A stretch of DNA of 64,000 nucleotides, taken from positions 1 to 64,000 of the forward strand of contig MU858050.1 in NCBI GenBank assembly GCA_033297075.1, in the 5' to 3' direction. Origin of the DNA: Rhypophila decipiens. Taxonomy: Eukaryota > Ascomycota > Sordariomycetes > Sordariales > Naviculisporaceae. The notes under the pieces are model-generated. The model made no database searches. It saw nothing but the letters and a program-made list of their open reading frames with translations, and was not told where the DNA came from. The translations under genes and the position numbers were made by a program. Shown here piece by piece: positions 1 to 10,860 of the stretch (its first letter is position 1; each line of letters starts with the position of its first letter).

Positions 1-1273
1 AGACTTTCGTTTCTCAAGGCAAAAGTCAGGTGACTTGAAAGTTTTGGGCGCAAAAGGAGACCAGTGAGGTGAAGTTTGGAGGAGGTTTGGGGGCCAAATT
101 TTCGGGGACTTAAAGTGGGGCGGGGAGGGTTGGGGAAAGGGGGACCCATAAAGACCTTTCGTTCCTCAAGGCACGGTAACGTTACGGATACGACTCCGTA
201 TTTGACCTCACTGCTCTCAGCAGACGACAAGCCTGCTTTGAACGACTGACAAGGTTGGTGATGAGCATTGGAAGGAATCAACATCACCGTTTGGATTTCT
301 ATGATAATTTTGATGACCTTTTACTTTAATCTACACCCCAAATGCCCTCTGATGTCTGCAATTTTCTTCAGCAACTCGGTTCTATTGACCGCGCTGTTCT
401 TCTCCATACCGCTCGCTCTGGCTCCATTTGAGGAATCCATCAACCAAGGGATTCTCGAAAGTCTTTGAGCTATGGAGCATCCAAATCAGTTCTTGAATCT
501 AACATGCCATGTGTTCAGAGTGGACAGCCTCTTCCGGACGGCATTGTGCAGCTTAAGGACCTAGCATCGCCAAAGTCAATCAAAGCAAGCGACAGATAAT
601 AACAGCCATTCGAATCTTCAAACCACGGTATGATTCACTGCATTCGGATGATTGGACATGATTCGATGAAAAACTGCCAATCAGCATCTTCCCGATGTTT
701 GCTGTCCAGATGACGCCGGACGGGAAGCTACAAACCGCAGACTCCACTCCTGGTCTCCCGGTGGGCGGTCGGGGATCGCACCTTCCGTTACCCAACCATC
801 GTACGGCGGGGACGTTGGGTTGCTGGTGCAGATGAAGCAGAAGCTATGGGAGCTACCCCGCGGTGGAAGCTTCTCTGGCCATGGAGCTGGATCATCCCCC
901 CCGGTCGCACGTCATAGTCCCTCACTTTTCAACCTTTCTACAATTCTTCAAGAGCTGCAAGTTCGTCAAGCTGCCGTCGTGAGGAAGAACCGATGCAAAC
1001 ACGCCTTCGCCTCTAATCTCGGCACCGTTGAATTAACGCTGATTTCCCTGGACAGCGGCTTGTTGTTTTCTTCCCAAACTGGCAACTATTGTTTGTTTGT
1101 TTGACTTCACTCTGACTCTGTCTGTAAGTCGCCCCGTTTCCCTCCACTGTTTACAGCAGCCTGGGTTTATCTTGCATCTTCCAACCTCTGCCATCATCAA
1201 CTCTTTGTTTTGGTTAATTATTACATCTGTTTGGAACCGTTATTGATCTTCATCGCAGTGAACTCAGCCCATC
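1..1273. other. Left-edge region without a supported gene
   Basis: No reading frame here looks like a protein. The short open frames lack ATG starts or coding character. A 21-22 base sequence beginning AGAC and ending CTCAAGGCA occurs at 1-21 and again, with small changes, at 152-173. The last few hundred bases, pyrimidine-rich with CTTTGTTT stretches, are probably the promoter and 5' leader of the helicase gene that starts at 1274. Confidence 0.5.
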
Positions 1274-4200
1274 ATGGACGTCGACCCCGAGACTCCCCGG
1301 AGAATCATCGACCACCATGTCAACTTTGTCCCCAAAGAGGGCAATGGCTGGGAGTCATGCCCCGAACTGCCCACTCCCAAAGAGATCATGGAGAAGCAGG
1401 ACGACGTTGCGGGCTTACCGCACAACCCCGTTGATCGGCCATGGGATTCCAAAGAGGAATACCTCGCTGCTCAATATCAGGTCTTGCGTCGTGAGGGCAT
1501 CGAGGGGCTACGGTACTCTGTGAGATGCTACATTGAGCAGCCGGACATGATGGACAATCAGCACACTTCTGTCTATGTCGGCGTACGTGTCAGAAGCTAT
1601 CTCTTGTCACGACTCGGACCCATTGCCCGAATCGAGTTCTCGACTGCCAGATCCCCACTTCAGATCAGATGGCTTCAGTCCAAGAGACTCACTCCCGGAA
1701 CCATTGTCGCGCTCACTACCAAGGCGGATAATTTCAAGTCAGTCTGCAAAATTGCCACTATCGCCCAGCGACCCTACACCGACGGGCTGGACCAAACACC
1801 ACCCCTCGTCGACTTGATGTGGGCGGACACCAGAGCTGCGGTCTTCGACCCTGATACTGAGCTGGTCATGGTGGAATCGCGCAATGGCTACTTTGAATCG
1901 ACCAGGCACGCTCTGGTGGGCCTCCAGCATGTCGCGCAGAGAGCATCTCCCCTTGACAAATATCTGACCGGCCTCCATACCGAGGAAGAGGCACCTCAGT
2001 TTGTCAAGGACAATCCCACCATGGACTTGTCCACACTGGTGCACACCATTCCTGAAGGTGACGAGGACACAATTGAAGACCTGACCGAGCCTCTGAGAGA
2101 TCACGATATTCTGGGTGGTCTTCCTGACCTTGGCAGAGTCACGACACTCGACCAATCGCAACTCGAGGCACTGCACCGAATACTCTCTACCGAGCTTGCT
2201 ATCGTACAAGGTCCCCCCGGCACAGGCAAGACCTTCACTTCGGTTGAAGCCCTCAGGATCATGATCTCCAGGCGTCAGAGATATGGCGGCCCGCCTATCA
2301 TCATCTCAGCCCAGACAAACCATGCGTTGGATCAGCTTCTCACCCATTGCTTGGAAGCTGGCGCCAGCATTTGTCGTGTTGGAGCCCGCACCGAGAGTGA
2401 GGTGATCAGAGCGTACACGGTCTACGAGATAAGACTGCGGGATGGCGGGGGCAGGGACCAGAGATACAAGCAGCTCTTGGCCACACGCTATGCCCTCGAA
2501 AGGAAGATTCACGATATGGTCAATGATGTCTTTGGAGATCATCTTCTCAGTCCCCTCGCGCTCTTGCAGAACAACATCATAACACAGGCGCAGTTTGACT
2601 CTCTGCACGATGACACAATGGAAACAAGCACGAGATCAAAGGAATTGGGCCCCTTTGCGCTGTGGCTTGGTGATGATCTCATCCATGCGCAAATTGTCCG
2701 GGATAGACATCCAACGCAAGAGGAAGTCGACGAAGCAGCAGAGAAATTGATGGCCGACTGGGAGTTTGACGGAGACATGGACAACATAGCCGAGGACCCG
2801 GAAGACGCGATCCGCATTGCAGGAGATCTCGTTTTGCTAAACCATGTCTGGACAGGGAAGGAGCCCGGTTTCGTCAGGAAGTGGGAGCGCCATGTCGTGC
2901 GTGAGCTGAAGGAGAACGATGACTTCTTCGGAATCGAACTCCATTATCGCGGCGGTGTGTATCGGCATCTCCAGGCAAAGCTTGTGCAGGCACTGACTCC
3001 CAAATTCACGGCTCTCCTCGCGCAGCACCGCACCATCTGTAATGCATTGAAGGCGCATAGATGGTTCAAGGATGCTCAGCTGCTTGGAAGGACTGGAGTT
3101 GATGTGGTGGGCTGTACAACCACCGGTTTGACCAAATATCGTGGTCTGCTCGCTGCACTCCGTCCTCGGTCTCTATTGATCGAAGAGGCGGCAGAGACCC
3201 GCGAGGCCAACATCACCTCTGCTCTCTATCCTTCACTGCAGCAGCTCATCTTGGTCGGAGACCATCAACAGCTGGCGCCTCGCTGCGATATTCGATGGCT
3301 GGGCGAGGAACCGTACAACCTGAATGTGTCATTGTTTCAGAGAATGGTTAACCTCAATATGCCATTCAAAATGCTCAAGGAACAACGTCGTATGAAGCCA
3401 GAGATTCGTTTCATCCTCACGCCCTTTTACCCCGAACTACTGGATCATCCGAGTGTGGAGGACGAATCCCGTCGTCCCAGCGTTCCCGGAATGGGGGGAC
3501 GGAATTGCTGGTATTTCAATCATAACTGGCCAGAGGATACAAACTCAGAGCAAAGCAAGTACAATCAGCAGGAGGCGGACATGGTGATCAAATTCTTTGC
3601 CTACTTGGTTTCCAACGGTACCGATCCCACCAGAATCACCATACTCACCTTCTACAAGGGTCAACGGAAGCTTTTGCTCAACAGGCTGAAGCGAGAAGGC
3701 TCCATGCGTCTACCTGGAAACTCTTTTCGGGTTCACACGGTGGACTCCTATCAGGGAGAGGAGAATGACATTGTTCTCTTGTCCCTTGTGCGCAGTCCCG
3801 CTCACGGCAACGCTGCTGGTTTTCTGGACGACCAGCGCCGTGCCGTCGTCGCTATCAGCCGAGCCCGAAGAGGCTTTTATATCTTTGGAAACATTGACAA
3901 CCTGCTGAAAGCTCACCATGAATGCTTACAGCTCTGGGGTCAGATATGGAATGGTTTTGCCCAGCAAGGACGCGTGAAGCGCGCATTGGGCTTGCCCCTT
4001 ATCTGTCAAAAGCATCGCAATGAAATCTGGGTCAAGGAAGTTGAAGACTGGGGTGACAATGCCGGCGGGTGCGACCAGCCTTGCCATGAGATGCGCCCTT
4101 GCGGCCATGCCTGCACGCTCAAGTGCCACTTTACTGAGCATGAACGGCTCCCCTGCAGCGAACCGTGTAGGAAAACGCTCGAATGCGGAGATGGCTGTGT

Positions 4201-4924
4201 GAGATACTGCAGCCAGACCTGTTACTGTCCATGCAATACATTCCAGGGTATTCAGATCACAAGGGAGGCAGAGCAAGCGCGCCTCGCAAAAGCCGCGGAA
4301 GAGGAGGTTGAAGTGCCATTGGAGCAGCAGCTCGCCAAGGAAATGCCGGGTATCGGATTCTTCCAAGCGGCGGCAAATCAAGCTCTATCGCGCGTGCCTT
4401 CAAAGAGCCTCGGCGATGTCCGACTCTCTGAGGCCGAGGAGCTCCCAGAGGTGTCGTTCGCAAGCACAAGCTCGCCCGAGAAGTGGAACGATTTTACTGT
4501 CAATATCAAGGAGAACGACGCGAGGCTTGAACGGGAGAGTCGTAGATTGGCGGCTGAGGCTGGCACTGCAACGAAGATCAGAATTTCGGATACCTATAAT
4601 TCTGTCGCCCTTGTGGATGGACGTCGCACCAAGACCAAGGGTCGCTCGACCCAGAAACTGGAAGTTTCCAATGTCACTCGTCGTACTCGCGCCAAGGCCG
4701 CGACCAAGAGCCGCGGCAAGCAGTCATCCAGCAGCTCCAGCATCGGCACCAGTGAGGAGGATCTGCTGTGCTTGAAGGAGGTGTCGAGAGAGATTGACCT
4801 GCTCACTGGCCCGGATGAAGACATGGCAGCCGAGAAGGCTCGCATTACCACCGTCCCGAAGCCGAAGAGAAAGGAGAAGAATGTGGAGGAGCTTCTTATT
4901 GACGTGTTCGACCTTGAGCTCTAA
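1274..4924 (+). CDS. NFX1-type zinc finger SF1 helicase (ZNFX1-like)
   Basis: Predicted 1216-residue, intronless RNA/DNA helicase of the UPF1-like SF1 superfamily. The N-terminal 280 residues match the region that precedes the helicase core in ZNFX1-type proteins. Walker A (GPPGTGKT) lies near residue 313, the Walker B-like LLIEEAAE near 634, the Q/G-rich VHTVDSYQGEE near 818 and the motif VI VAISRARRG near 860. A cysteine- and histidine-rich stretch at about residues 930-990 (RPCGHACTLKC and following Cys pairs) is an NFX1-type zinc finger. The tail is charged and low-complexity. ZNFX1 family members usually carry more NFX1 fingers, so the zinc array looks short. Relatives act in RNA surveillance and small-RNA pathways; that role is inferred here. 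The ATG at 1274 is the first in a long open frame. Confidence 0.9.
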   Translation: MDVDPETPRRIIDHHVNFVPKEGNGWESCPELPTPKEIMEKQDDVAGLPHNPVDRPWDSKEEYLAAQYQVLRREGIEGLRYSVRCYIEQPDMMDNQHTSVYVGVRVRSYLLSRLGPIARIEFSTARSPLQIRWLQSKRLTPGTIVALTTKADNFKSVCKIATIAQRPYTDGLDQTPPLVDLMWADTRAAVFDPDTELVMVESRNGYFESTRHALVGLQHVAQRASPLDKYLTGLHTEEEAPQFVKDNPTMDLSTLVHTIPEGDEDTIEDLTEPLRDHDILGGLPDLGRVTTLDQSQLEALHRILSTELAIVQGPPGTGKTFTSVEALRIMISRRQRYGGPPIIISAQTNHALDQLLTHCLEAGASICRVGARTESEVIRAYTVYEIRLRDGGGRDQRYKQLLATRYALERKIHDMVNDVFGDHLLSPLALLQNNIITQAQFDSLHDDTMETSTRSKELGPFALWLGDDLIHAQIVRDRHPTQEEVDEAAEKLMADWEFDGDMDNIAEDPEDAIRIAGDLVLLNHVWTGKEPGFVRKWERHVVRELKENDDFFGIELHYRGGVYRHLQAKLVQALTPKFTALLAQHRTICNALKAHRWFKDAQLLGRTGVDVVGCTTTGLTKYRGLLAALRPRSLLIEEAAETREANITSALYPSLQQLILVGDHQQLAPRCDIRWLGEEPYNLNVSLFQRMVNLNMPFKMLKEQRRMKPEIRFILTPFYPELLDHPSVEDESRRPSVPGMGGRNCWYFNHNWPEDTNSEQSKYNQQEADMVIKFFAYLVSNGTDPTRITILTFYKGQRKLLLNRLKREGSMRLPGNSFRVHTVDSYQGEENDIVLLSLVRSPAHGNAAGFLDDQRRAVVAISRARRGFYIFGNIDNLLKAHHECLQLWGQIWNGFAQQGRVKRALGLPLICQKHRNEIWVKEVEDWGDNAGGCDQPCHEMRPCGHACTLKCHFTEHERLPCSEPCRKTLECGDGCVRYCSQTCYCPCNTFQGIQITREAEQARLAKAAEEEVEVPLEQQLAKEMPGIGFFQAAANQALSRVPSKSLGDVRLSEAEELPEVSFASTSSPEKWNDFTVNIKENDARLERESRRLAAEAGTATKIRISDTYNSVALVDGRRTKTKGRSTQKLEVSNVTRRTRAKAATKSRGKQSSSSSSIGTSEEDLLCLKEVSREIDLLTGPDEDMAAEKARITTVPKPKRKEKNVEELLIDVFDLEL

Positions 4925-5114
4925 ACGCTGGGGCTGTGTTAGGGTTAGAATTAGTCTATGATGCCCTTAGAGGCTTAGATGTTCTGGGCCGCACCAGCGC
5001 TACACTGTTATTGTTTTAATTTGATGTATTACTGTCCATTCGCGGATGCATGAGAGTGACTTGATTATTCCCTTTTATTGTAGAAACAACGCCCATGCCC
5101 ATTCGATCAAGGCA

Positions 5115-5527
5115 TTCTCTACGGCGCCTGACTTTCCAGACCAGAGGTATTTATTCCAGCTAGTCAACGCATTTATTCAGTCCAGTCAACGCATTTATTC
5201 CAGTCCAGTCAGGGTATTTATTCCAGTCCAGTCAACCCATTTATTCAGTCCAGTCAACGCATTTATTCGAGCTAGTAAGAGCATTTATTCCAGTCCAGTC
5301 AAGGCATTTATTCGAGCTAGTAAGAGCATTTATTCCAGTCTAGTTAAGGCATTTATTCGGGCTAGTCGAAGTATTTATTCGAGGTAGTTAAGGTATTTAT
5401 TTAAGCTAGTTAGGGCGTTTATTCTAGCCAGTCAGCGCCTCTATTCTAGTCTAGTCAAGACATTTATTGCAACAAGAGTGCCTGTATATAAGAAGACTGG
5501 TGCCTGTATATTAGGCGCCTTCTCTAC
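5115..5527 (+). mobile_element. MITE copy 1 with perfect 8-bp target duplication
   Basis: The element spans 5123-5519 (397 bp). It starts GGCGCCTGAC and ends with CCTGTATATTAGGCGCC, so its ends are imperfect inverted repeats. Both sides carry TTCTCTAC (5115-5122 and 5520-5527), a perfect 8-bp target site duplication. The inside is a minisatellite of about 20-22 bp units built on GCATTTATTC followed by AGTCCAGTCAA or AGCTAGT. No transposase is encoded. An 8-bp duplication with short inverted ends fits mobilisation by a hAT-type transposase. A 113-codon open frame that covers it is just the minisatellite read as protein. Confidence 0.85.
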
Positions 5528-6166
5528 AGTGCTTGTAACATCGCAAGCATGGCCTATCCTCAGGTCGTCTACCTCAGCTAGGTTGACTATTTTACAATCC
5601 TGTTGTAGTGAAAAGGGGTCGTGTCACGGTGTGTATTCTGTACTGTACCGTGTATTGTATTGTACGGAGGAACGGTCATATGGATACGTCGGGAGCTCGC
5701 AATTCCCACCGAAGCTTCACCCCCACTACCTATGAGTCTTGTCGGTATTTAGCTGTTATAGGTACTCGGTGAAACAGCTTTGGGGCTTCGGACGTTTATA
5801 AATGGATTCTCCGAGCTTTACTCTTTGATCAAGGTGTTGTGCGCCAATGCAATTGATACTTCCGAGCATTTGCAGAAGTGTTGCGCACTGTAATTATAGT
5901 GGGGGGGTGTTGTTTCTGCCGCCAAAGGATGTATCGTGAACCTTCTCTCCCAAGCTTGACCTTGACCTTAACCTCCATCACTTACACCTTGGGGAACCTC
6001 CAACTCCAGCCTATTTCTCCACGCATCAATTCGCCCTTACCAGCTGTACTCATAACTTGAATCTTGTCAACCGTAACTCTTGTATCTTTATTGGTTTATA
6101 TTCTTGACCCAGCTTCCGCCTTCCCGTGATCTTCTTTTAGCTTCGATCGCCCGCCCATTGCGCGAC

Positions 6167-8257
6167 ATGGACGACGACGACCGCGAATATGGCAGTTCTG
6201 ACAACGAACAGGACGAGCTGATGGAGGACGCCGACGACGGAGAGGCCGATAACGATGCCGACGAAGACAACGAGGAAGAAGAGGAGGAGCAGGAAGAACA
6301 AGAGGAACCAGAGCCCGAACCAGAGCCCGAATCCAATAACGACGACTCACAAGGCCAACCTGGAGCTGCCGATGGTGCGAACACTGCTGCTGCTGGCCGG
6401 ACCAGCAGGCACGTCTCGGCCGCACCTTCGACAGCCTCGGGCGTTGCGTGGCGGCCCAAACTCCGACAAGAATACCTCGAAGCGGCGCTGTACGATATCG
6501 TGCCCACCATGGCGGCGCCCATGTCGACGAGCGTCAACGCCTTGGCTATCACGCCCGACTTGCGATACTGGATGACAGGAGGTTCTGACGGGTATATTCG
6601 GAAATTCGACGGCGTGTCCACCATCAATGGCAAGACTCCGTTGACGGTCGCGCAGAAACATCCGTTTGTCGACAGCGTGATCAAGGCCGGGGTGCTAATC
6701 AGCTACTGGGAGAATGACGAGCCGGCGCCGCCGGGCGCGCGTCCCGAGGATAAGACTTTGTCGCCGGTGTACAGCTTGGCAGTGCATAGCGGTGCCCTGT
6801 GGCTACTCAGCGGCCTGGAGAGCGGCGGGATCAACCTCCAGAGCGTCAGGCATGACGAGGGGAAGAAGATACACTGTCTACGTGAAGGGGGGCATACCAA
6901 CGCGGTCAGCGTGCTACAACTAGCGCCTGATGAGAAGAGCGTGCTGAGTGGGAGCTGGGACAAGACGGTTCTCGACTGGGACCTCAACAATGGCCAGGTT
7001 ATACGATCGTTTGGGGGCAGCGGTGGTCAGATCTCGGCCATTGAGCTCCGCCCATCGAACGGGGCTCTTATCCCTGCCGAAGCTAGCGAGCCCGAGATCA
7101 AGAGCGACATGTTCGACGCGAAAGAGGGCAGACGCATCGGTTCATTCTACAACAATAATGCGAGCGAGAGTTCTGCCACGGTAGGAGGTGCCGATGGGCT
7201 GGCTAACGGTGCTAACGACGCCGCGTCTCCTGAACACGAGTCACTCTTTGGCAGCCCCGCCGGCTCTCTGTTTGGTGACACGGATAACATGGGGGGAGGG
7301 AATGCGTTTGGTAACGACGATGATGACGGCTTCATGGGTATGGACGGGTCGACACATCACGGGCTCGAGCATCCTGGCGAGTTCCCCATGGGTGACGCCG
7401 ACGAGCCAGAGCCCATGGCGGGCATAACATCCACTACCGCTCCAACCACGGCGGAAACAGGAGCAAATGGAAGCACAACCCCTACCGCTACAAACGGAAA
7501 TCCCCCGTTAGACATGAACAAAACCCCCACTGGCAGCGCAACAGAGAGCAACAACCAAGCATCGACAATAATACCAGAAACCCAACTACCACAGCCACCA
7601 TCAGACGAACAACCACCCTCCCAATCCCAAGAAAACCCTTCCTCCGACGCCCAACCGCAACAAGCACCATCCTCCCCCTCAATGCTCTTCAAATCCAACG
7701 CCGCACAAGCCCTCGATCCGACGCAAAACTCCTCCTCAACCTTTTTCAGCGCGTCAATGGACGGCACAATCCGAATCTGGGACCGCCGGGTCCCCGACCC
7801 CGTCGCTCGAATCGGAAACAGGCGAGGAGTCCCCCCCTGGTGCATGGGCGCCTGCTGGTCCCCCTCAGGAAACCACATCTACGCAGGCCGACGAAACGGA
7901 ACAGTAGAAGAGTTCTCCATCCATCGGGCCTCCTCGTCCTGGCAGCCCGAACGAACCTTTAAATTCCCCGCCGGCAGCGGGGCTGTTTCCTGTGTTCGGC
8001 CCATGGCCAACGGGCGTCATCTTGTCTGCGCAAGTCATGATATTCTAAGGTTATATGATCTCAAAGACCAAAGCGCGTTCAAACACTCTCCAGTGCCGTT
8101 TATCATTATCCCGGGCCCGCCGAGGGCGGGTGTGATAAGTAGTTTGTATATCGATCCTACGAGTAGGATCATGGTGTCGGCGCATGGGACAAGGGGGTGG
8201 GATGGGACTTCCACTGAGGGGATTATTGGGTATGAGATTGGGGTTAGTAAGGGTTAG
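6167..8257 (+). CDS. SPT8: SAGA complex subunit Spt8 (WD40)
   Basis: Predicted 696-residue nuclear WD40 protein of the SAGA transcription coactivator, which helps deliver TBP to promoters. The first 75 residues are strongly acidic (runs of D and E), as in Spt8. WD repeats begin near residue 115 with the family-typical stretch ending GGSDGYIRKFD, followed by SGLESGGI and SGSWDKTVLDWDL. A glycine-, proline- and serine-rich insertion of about 180 residues separates the first blades from the last ones (FSASMDGTIRIWD onward). The frame is open 29 codons further up, but the ATG at 6167 starts the acidic block and fits the family better. No intron is visible. Confidence 0.93.
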   Translation: MDDDDREYGSSDNEQDELMEDADDGEADNDADEDNEEEEEEQEEQEEPEPEPEPESNNDDSQGQPGAADGANTAAAGRTSRHVSAAPSTASGVAWRPKLRQEYLEAALYDIVPTMAAPMSTSVNALAITPDLRYWMTGGSDGYIRKFDGVSTINGKTPLTVAQKHPFVDSVIKAGVLISYWENDEPAPPGARPEDKTLSPVYSLAVHSGALWLLSGLESGGINLQSVRHDEGKKIHCLREGGHTNAVSVLQLAPDEKSVLSGSWDKTVLDWDLNNGQVIRSFGGSGGQISAIELRPSNGALIPAEASEPEIKSDMFDAKEGRRIGSFYNNNASESSATVGGADGLANGANDAASPEHESLFGSPAGSLFGDTDNMGGGNAFGNDDDDGFMGMDGSTHHGLEHPGEFPMGDADEPEPMAGITSTTAPTTAETGANGSTTPTATNGNPPLDMNKTPTGSATESNNQASTIIPETQLPQPPSDEQPPSQSQENPSSDAQPQQAPSSPSMLFKSNAAQALDPTQNSSSTFFSASMDGTIRIWDRRVPDPVARIGNRRGVPPWCMGACWSPSGNHIYAGRRNGTVEEFSIHRASSSWQPERTFKFPAGSGAVSCVRPMANGRHLVCASHDILRLYDLKDQSAFKHSPVPFIIIPGPPRAGVISSLYIDPTSRIMVSAHGTRGWDGTSTEGIIGYEIGVSKG

Positions 8258-9214
8258 GAAACCAAGCGGCCCGAATCCAAGAAAAATAATGTGGAATGGT
8301 GGAAGGAATGGTGGAAGCAATGATGGCATTGAAATTGCTTGTTTGTTTGTTTAGGTCTTGAACGTTATTGGGACTTTTTTTCCCTTTTTGGTGTTTGGCC
8401 TTTTGGCTTGCTAGTTCTTGACCTCTTGGGTTATTGCTCTGTTTGGTTTCTTTGTTTCTTGGGTTGGCTATCTTCTTGTTCACATCAACTCATTGGTTTA
8501 CGAGCAGGAATAGGGGCTGACACTCCGGTGATGAAGGCTTTGTTTTGTTCATTTTTTAGCAGCATGGGTGGAACCACGCAGTCATCTTGTCAGTCGGTCA
8601 GGCAATACCCCCTTTGGAAGCGAAAATAAAAGGCGTTTTAATTAACATATACCAAAACTGTAGATGCCTGCTCCCTTTGCTTTGCTCGGCCTAGGCATCC
8701 TGAAGAAGACTGTCATTCACCCCTTAAAGTCTCAAAAAATGACAAAAAGAAACATTCTGATTCATCATCTCACAACATGAAACGTGGAAGAGATATGTAG
8801 CTAGGCTGGCAAAGTGGGTAATTAACTGTCTATGGCGATATGGCCAGAACCAACGTGCCACGGCATAAGATATATAAAGCATACACAATACCTCTAAGAA
8901 AATTACCCTTCTTGCCTGTTTGGCCACTTCTGCTGTATCTCCTTCGTCCGCCGCCACCACGTGCCCTGCCAAAGGAATGGAACTGTTCAATGATAACAGA
9001 CCACCACTAACTATAAAAAAGCATCGCCCACGCAACCTTATCTAAAGTCAAGGGGCTTCGTCTACCCAAGGAACACAATAACCTGATTAGTGGCGGTAGA
9101 GGATTTATACTATACGCCAGTTTACGACCAAAATAAAGTGGCCCCCTTCGCAATGGCCGGTACACAACAGTTTAGCGATGATTAGACTCGATATCCAGCA
9201 AGATCGCTCAAGTC
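8258..9214. other. Intergenic region between convergent genes
   Basis: About 960 bp between the 3' end of SPT8 and the open frame downstream of the STRAP-like gene. It is T-rich with several GTTTGTTT runs. I see no gene, repeat or RNA in it. Confidence 0.5.
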
Positions 9215-9724
9215 TTATCGATGAAATACTAGGGCCTCGCTATTCGTAGAGTGTGAATGGTTCGTGGAACGCCGGCTCGGTGCCGGTGACGAACCCGAGT
9301 CTGCTTGAGAGATAATCTCTTGAGAGCGATTATGGCGACGGTTTTGGGAACGGGGTTGGGAACTGATAATTGAATAAGTTTGCAAGTTGTGAAGGTCCGT
9401 CAGGAGATTGGTGCGAGTATCTGTGCGATGATCATGGGAGACAACAGATGGGCTGGACAGCTCCAGGGAGTTCTGTATATCCCTCAGATTGTCCAAGGAG
9501 TTGTGCATATCGCCCAGAGCATGGTTGGGAGAACGAATGTGACGATTCTTAGAAGCCACTGATTCGTAAGACAACGCCGTGGAGCTTTGCAGGTCTGTCG
9601 AGGTATTGGTGCGAGAATGACGGTGACGGCTGTTGGAACAAACGGATGGGTTGGATGCCTCCATAGACTGTCGGAGGTCCCTCATAGAGACGACGGGAGA
9701 ATGGCTGCGGCGACTACTCAATGC
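9215..9724 (-). other. Open frame continuing past the STRAP stop codon
   Basis: Directly after the TAG of the STRAP-like gene (9725-9727) the same frame stays open for about 169 codons, without an ATG at its start. The conceptual product is rich in Ser, Arg, Asn and His. It contains two imperfect repeats of about 50 residues, one beginning MRDLRQSMEASNPSVCS and the other LRDIQNSLELSSPSVVS. The DNA is also a degenerate tandem duplication of about 170-180 bp. It could be a readthrough extension, a 3' exon, an old separate gene, or chance in a repeated 3' UTR. Confidence 0.35.
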
Positions 9725-10860
9725 CTAGTCGGTGCCGTTCGCAGGCGCACCTCCACGCCATAATCCATAGAAACCATCGCAATTCTTCCACATCTTGATG
9801 GTACCGTCCTCGGATCCCGTGGCGTACAGGTTTCCGTCGGGAGAGAAGGCAATGGACCAGATCGGTCCGTGGTGACCCTTGTGCACGTCGAGCTCCTTGG
9901 TGTTGTCCCAATCGTACACACGCGCCCAGGTCCCAGGGTCCTCTCCAACCACAAACTTCCTGCCCCTCACATCAAGACCCACGCTGGCGATTCCATGGGG
10001 TAACGTTACCGACTTCAGTACGTCTTCCGCCCGCGGCCCGCCCCAGAAATAAGCCGTCTTACCAGCCGCAACAGCGAGAACGGGGAGGCCGCCACCTATA
10101 TCGGTCGGAGAGCTGTATTGTCGGGCTAGGCTGACAAGTTCGCAAGACTTGATTTCGCCTTCAAGCTTCGCTTCGCGAACACAGCGCCGAGTCGGGAGGT
10201 CAAACCACCGAAGCATGTGTCCCGAAGCAGTGATGAGGACATTAGGATCCCTGGCCCAGACGATAAACTTGATCGGCTCGGTGTGGACCCCTTCGCCAAT
10301 TTCGAAGGCGCGCGATGTGTCGATGGTGACGGGCGCCACAGGGGCGTTGGGATCTGAGCCTGTTGGTGACGAGAGTTTGTGCTCGTGCAGCTCGAAAATC
10401 CGCAGCTTCTTCTCGAATCCGCCAGTCGCAAGCATTGCAGCGTTATCGAATGGGTACGCAATGGCGCGAACGATATGGTTGTGCTGGAGAACGAAGAGCA
10501 GTTCACCAGTATGGGTATCCCACACCTTGGCGGTGAAGTCAGCCGAAGCAGTGGCGGCTGTCGAGGCGTCGGGGCTTAGTCTGGCTTGCCAGACGGCACC
10601 CTTGTGACCGAGGAACGTGCCGATCCAGTCACCAGTCTGGCCGTCGCGAAGCATTGGGTTTCCATCTGAAAACATTGTCAGTTAGTCTCAAAGCCGGCCG
10701 GACGAGCACAGGAGGTGATGCGACGCCACACACCTTTGCAGGCAGAAATCATGTAGTATGCATCTTCCTTCTCCAACGGCGAGAAACTCAGATGAGGAAC
10801 TGGCCTCGAGTGCCCGTGGCAGGTCAACGGGACATATTGCCGAACGTTGGATTCGGACAT
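9725..10860 (-). CDS. STRAP-like WD40 protein
   Basis: Predicted 355-residue WD40 propeller of the serine-threonine kinase receptor-associated protein family. Relatives work in SMN/Gemin-type and signalling complexes. Exon 1 is 10734-10860 (starts MSESNVRQYVPLTCHGHSRP), the intron is 10666-10733 (68 nt, branch CTAAC/CTGAC, CAG acceptor) and exon 2 is 9725-10665. WD repeats are clear: GHKGAVWQARLSPD, FTAKVWDTHTGE, and the last one ending TGSEDGTIKMWKN. The protein ends shortly after YGLWR, as family members do. The reading frame remains open beyond the stop (see 9215-9724). Confidence 0.88.

Noticed and set aside
5046..5387. 113-codon open frame with a repeated peptide
   Set aside because: It is the MITE minisatellite read as protein; the start is not in a gene context.
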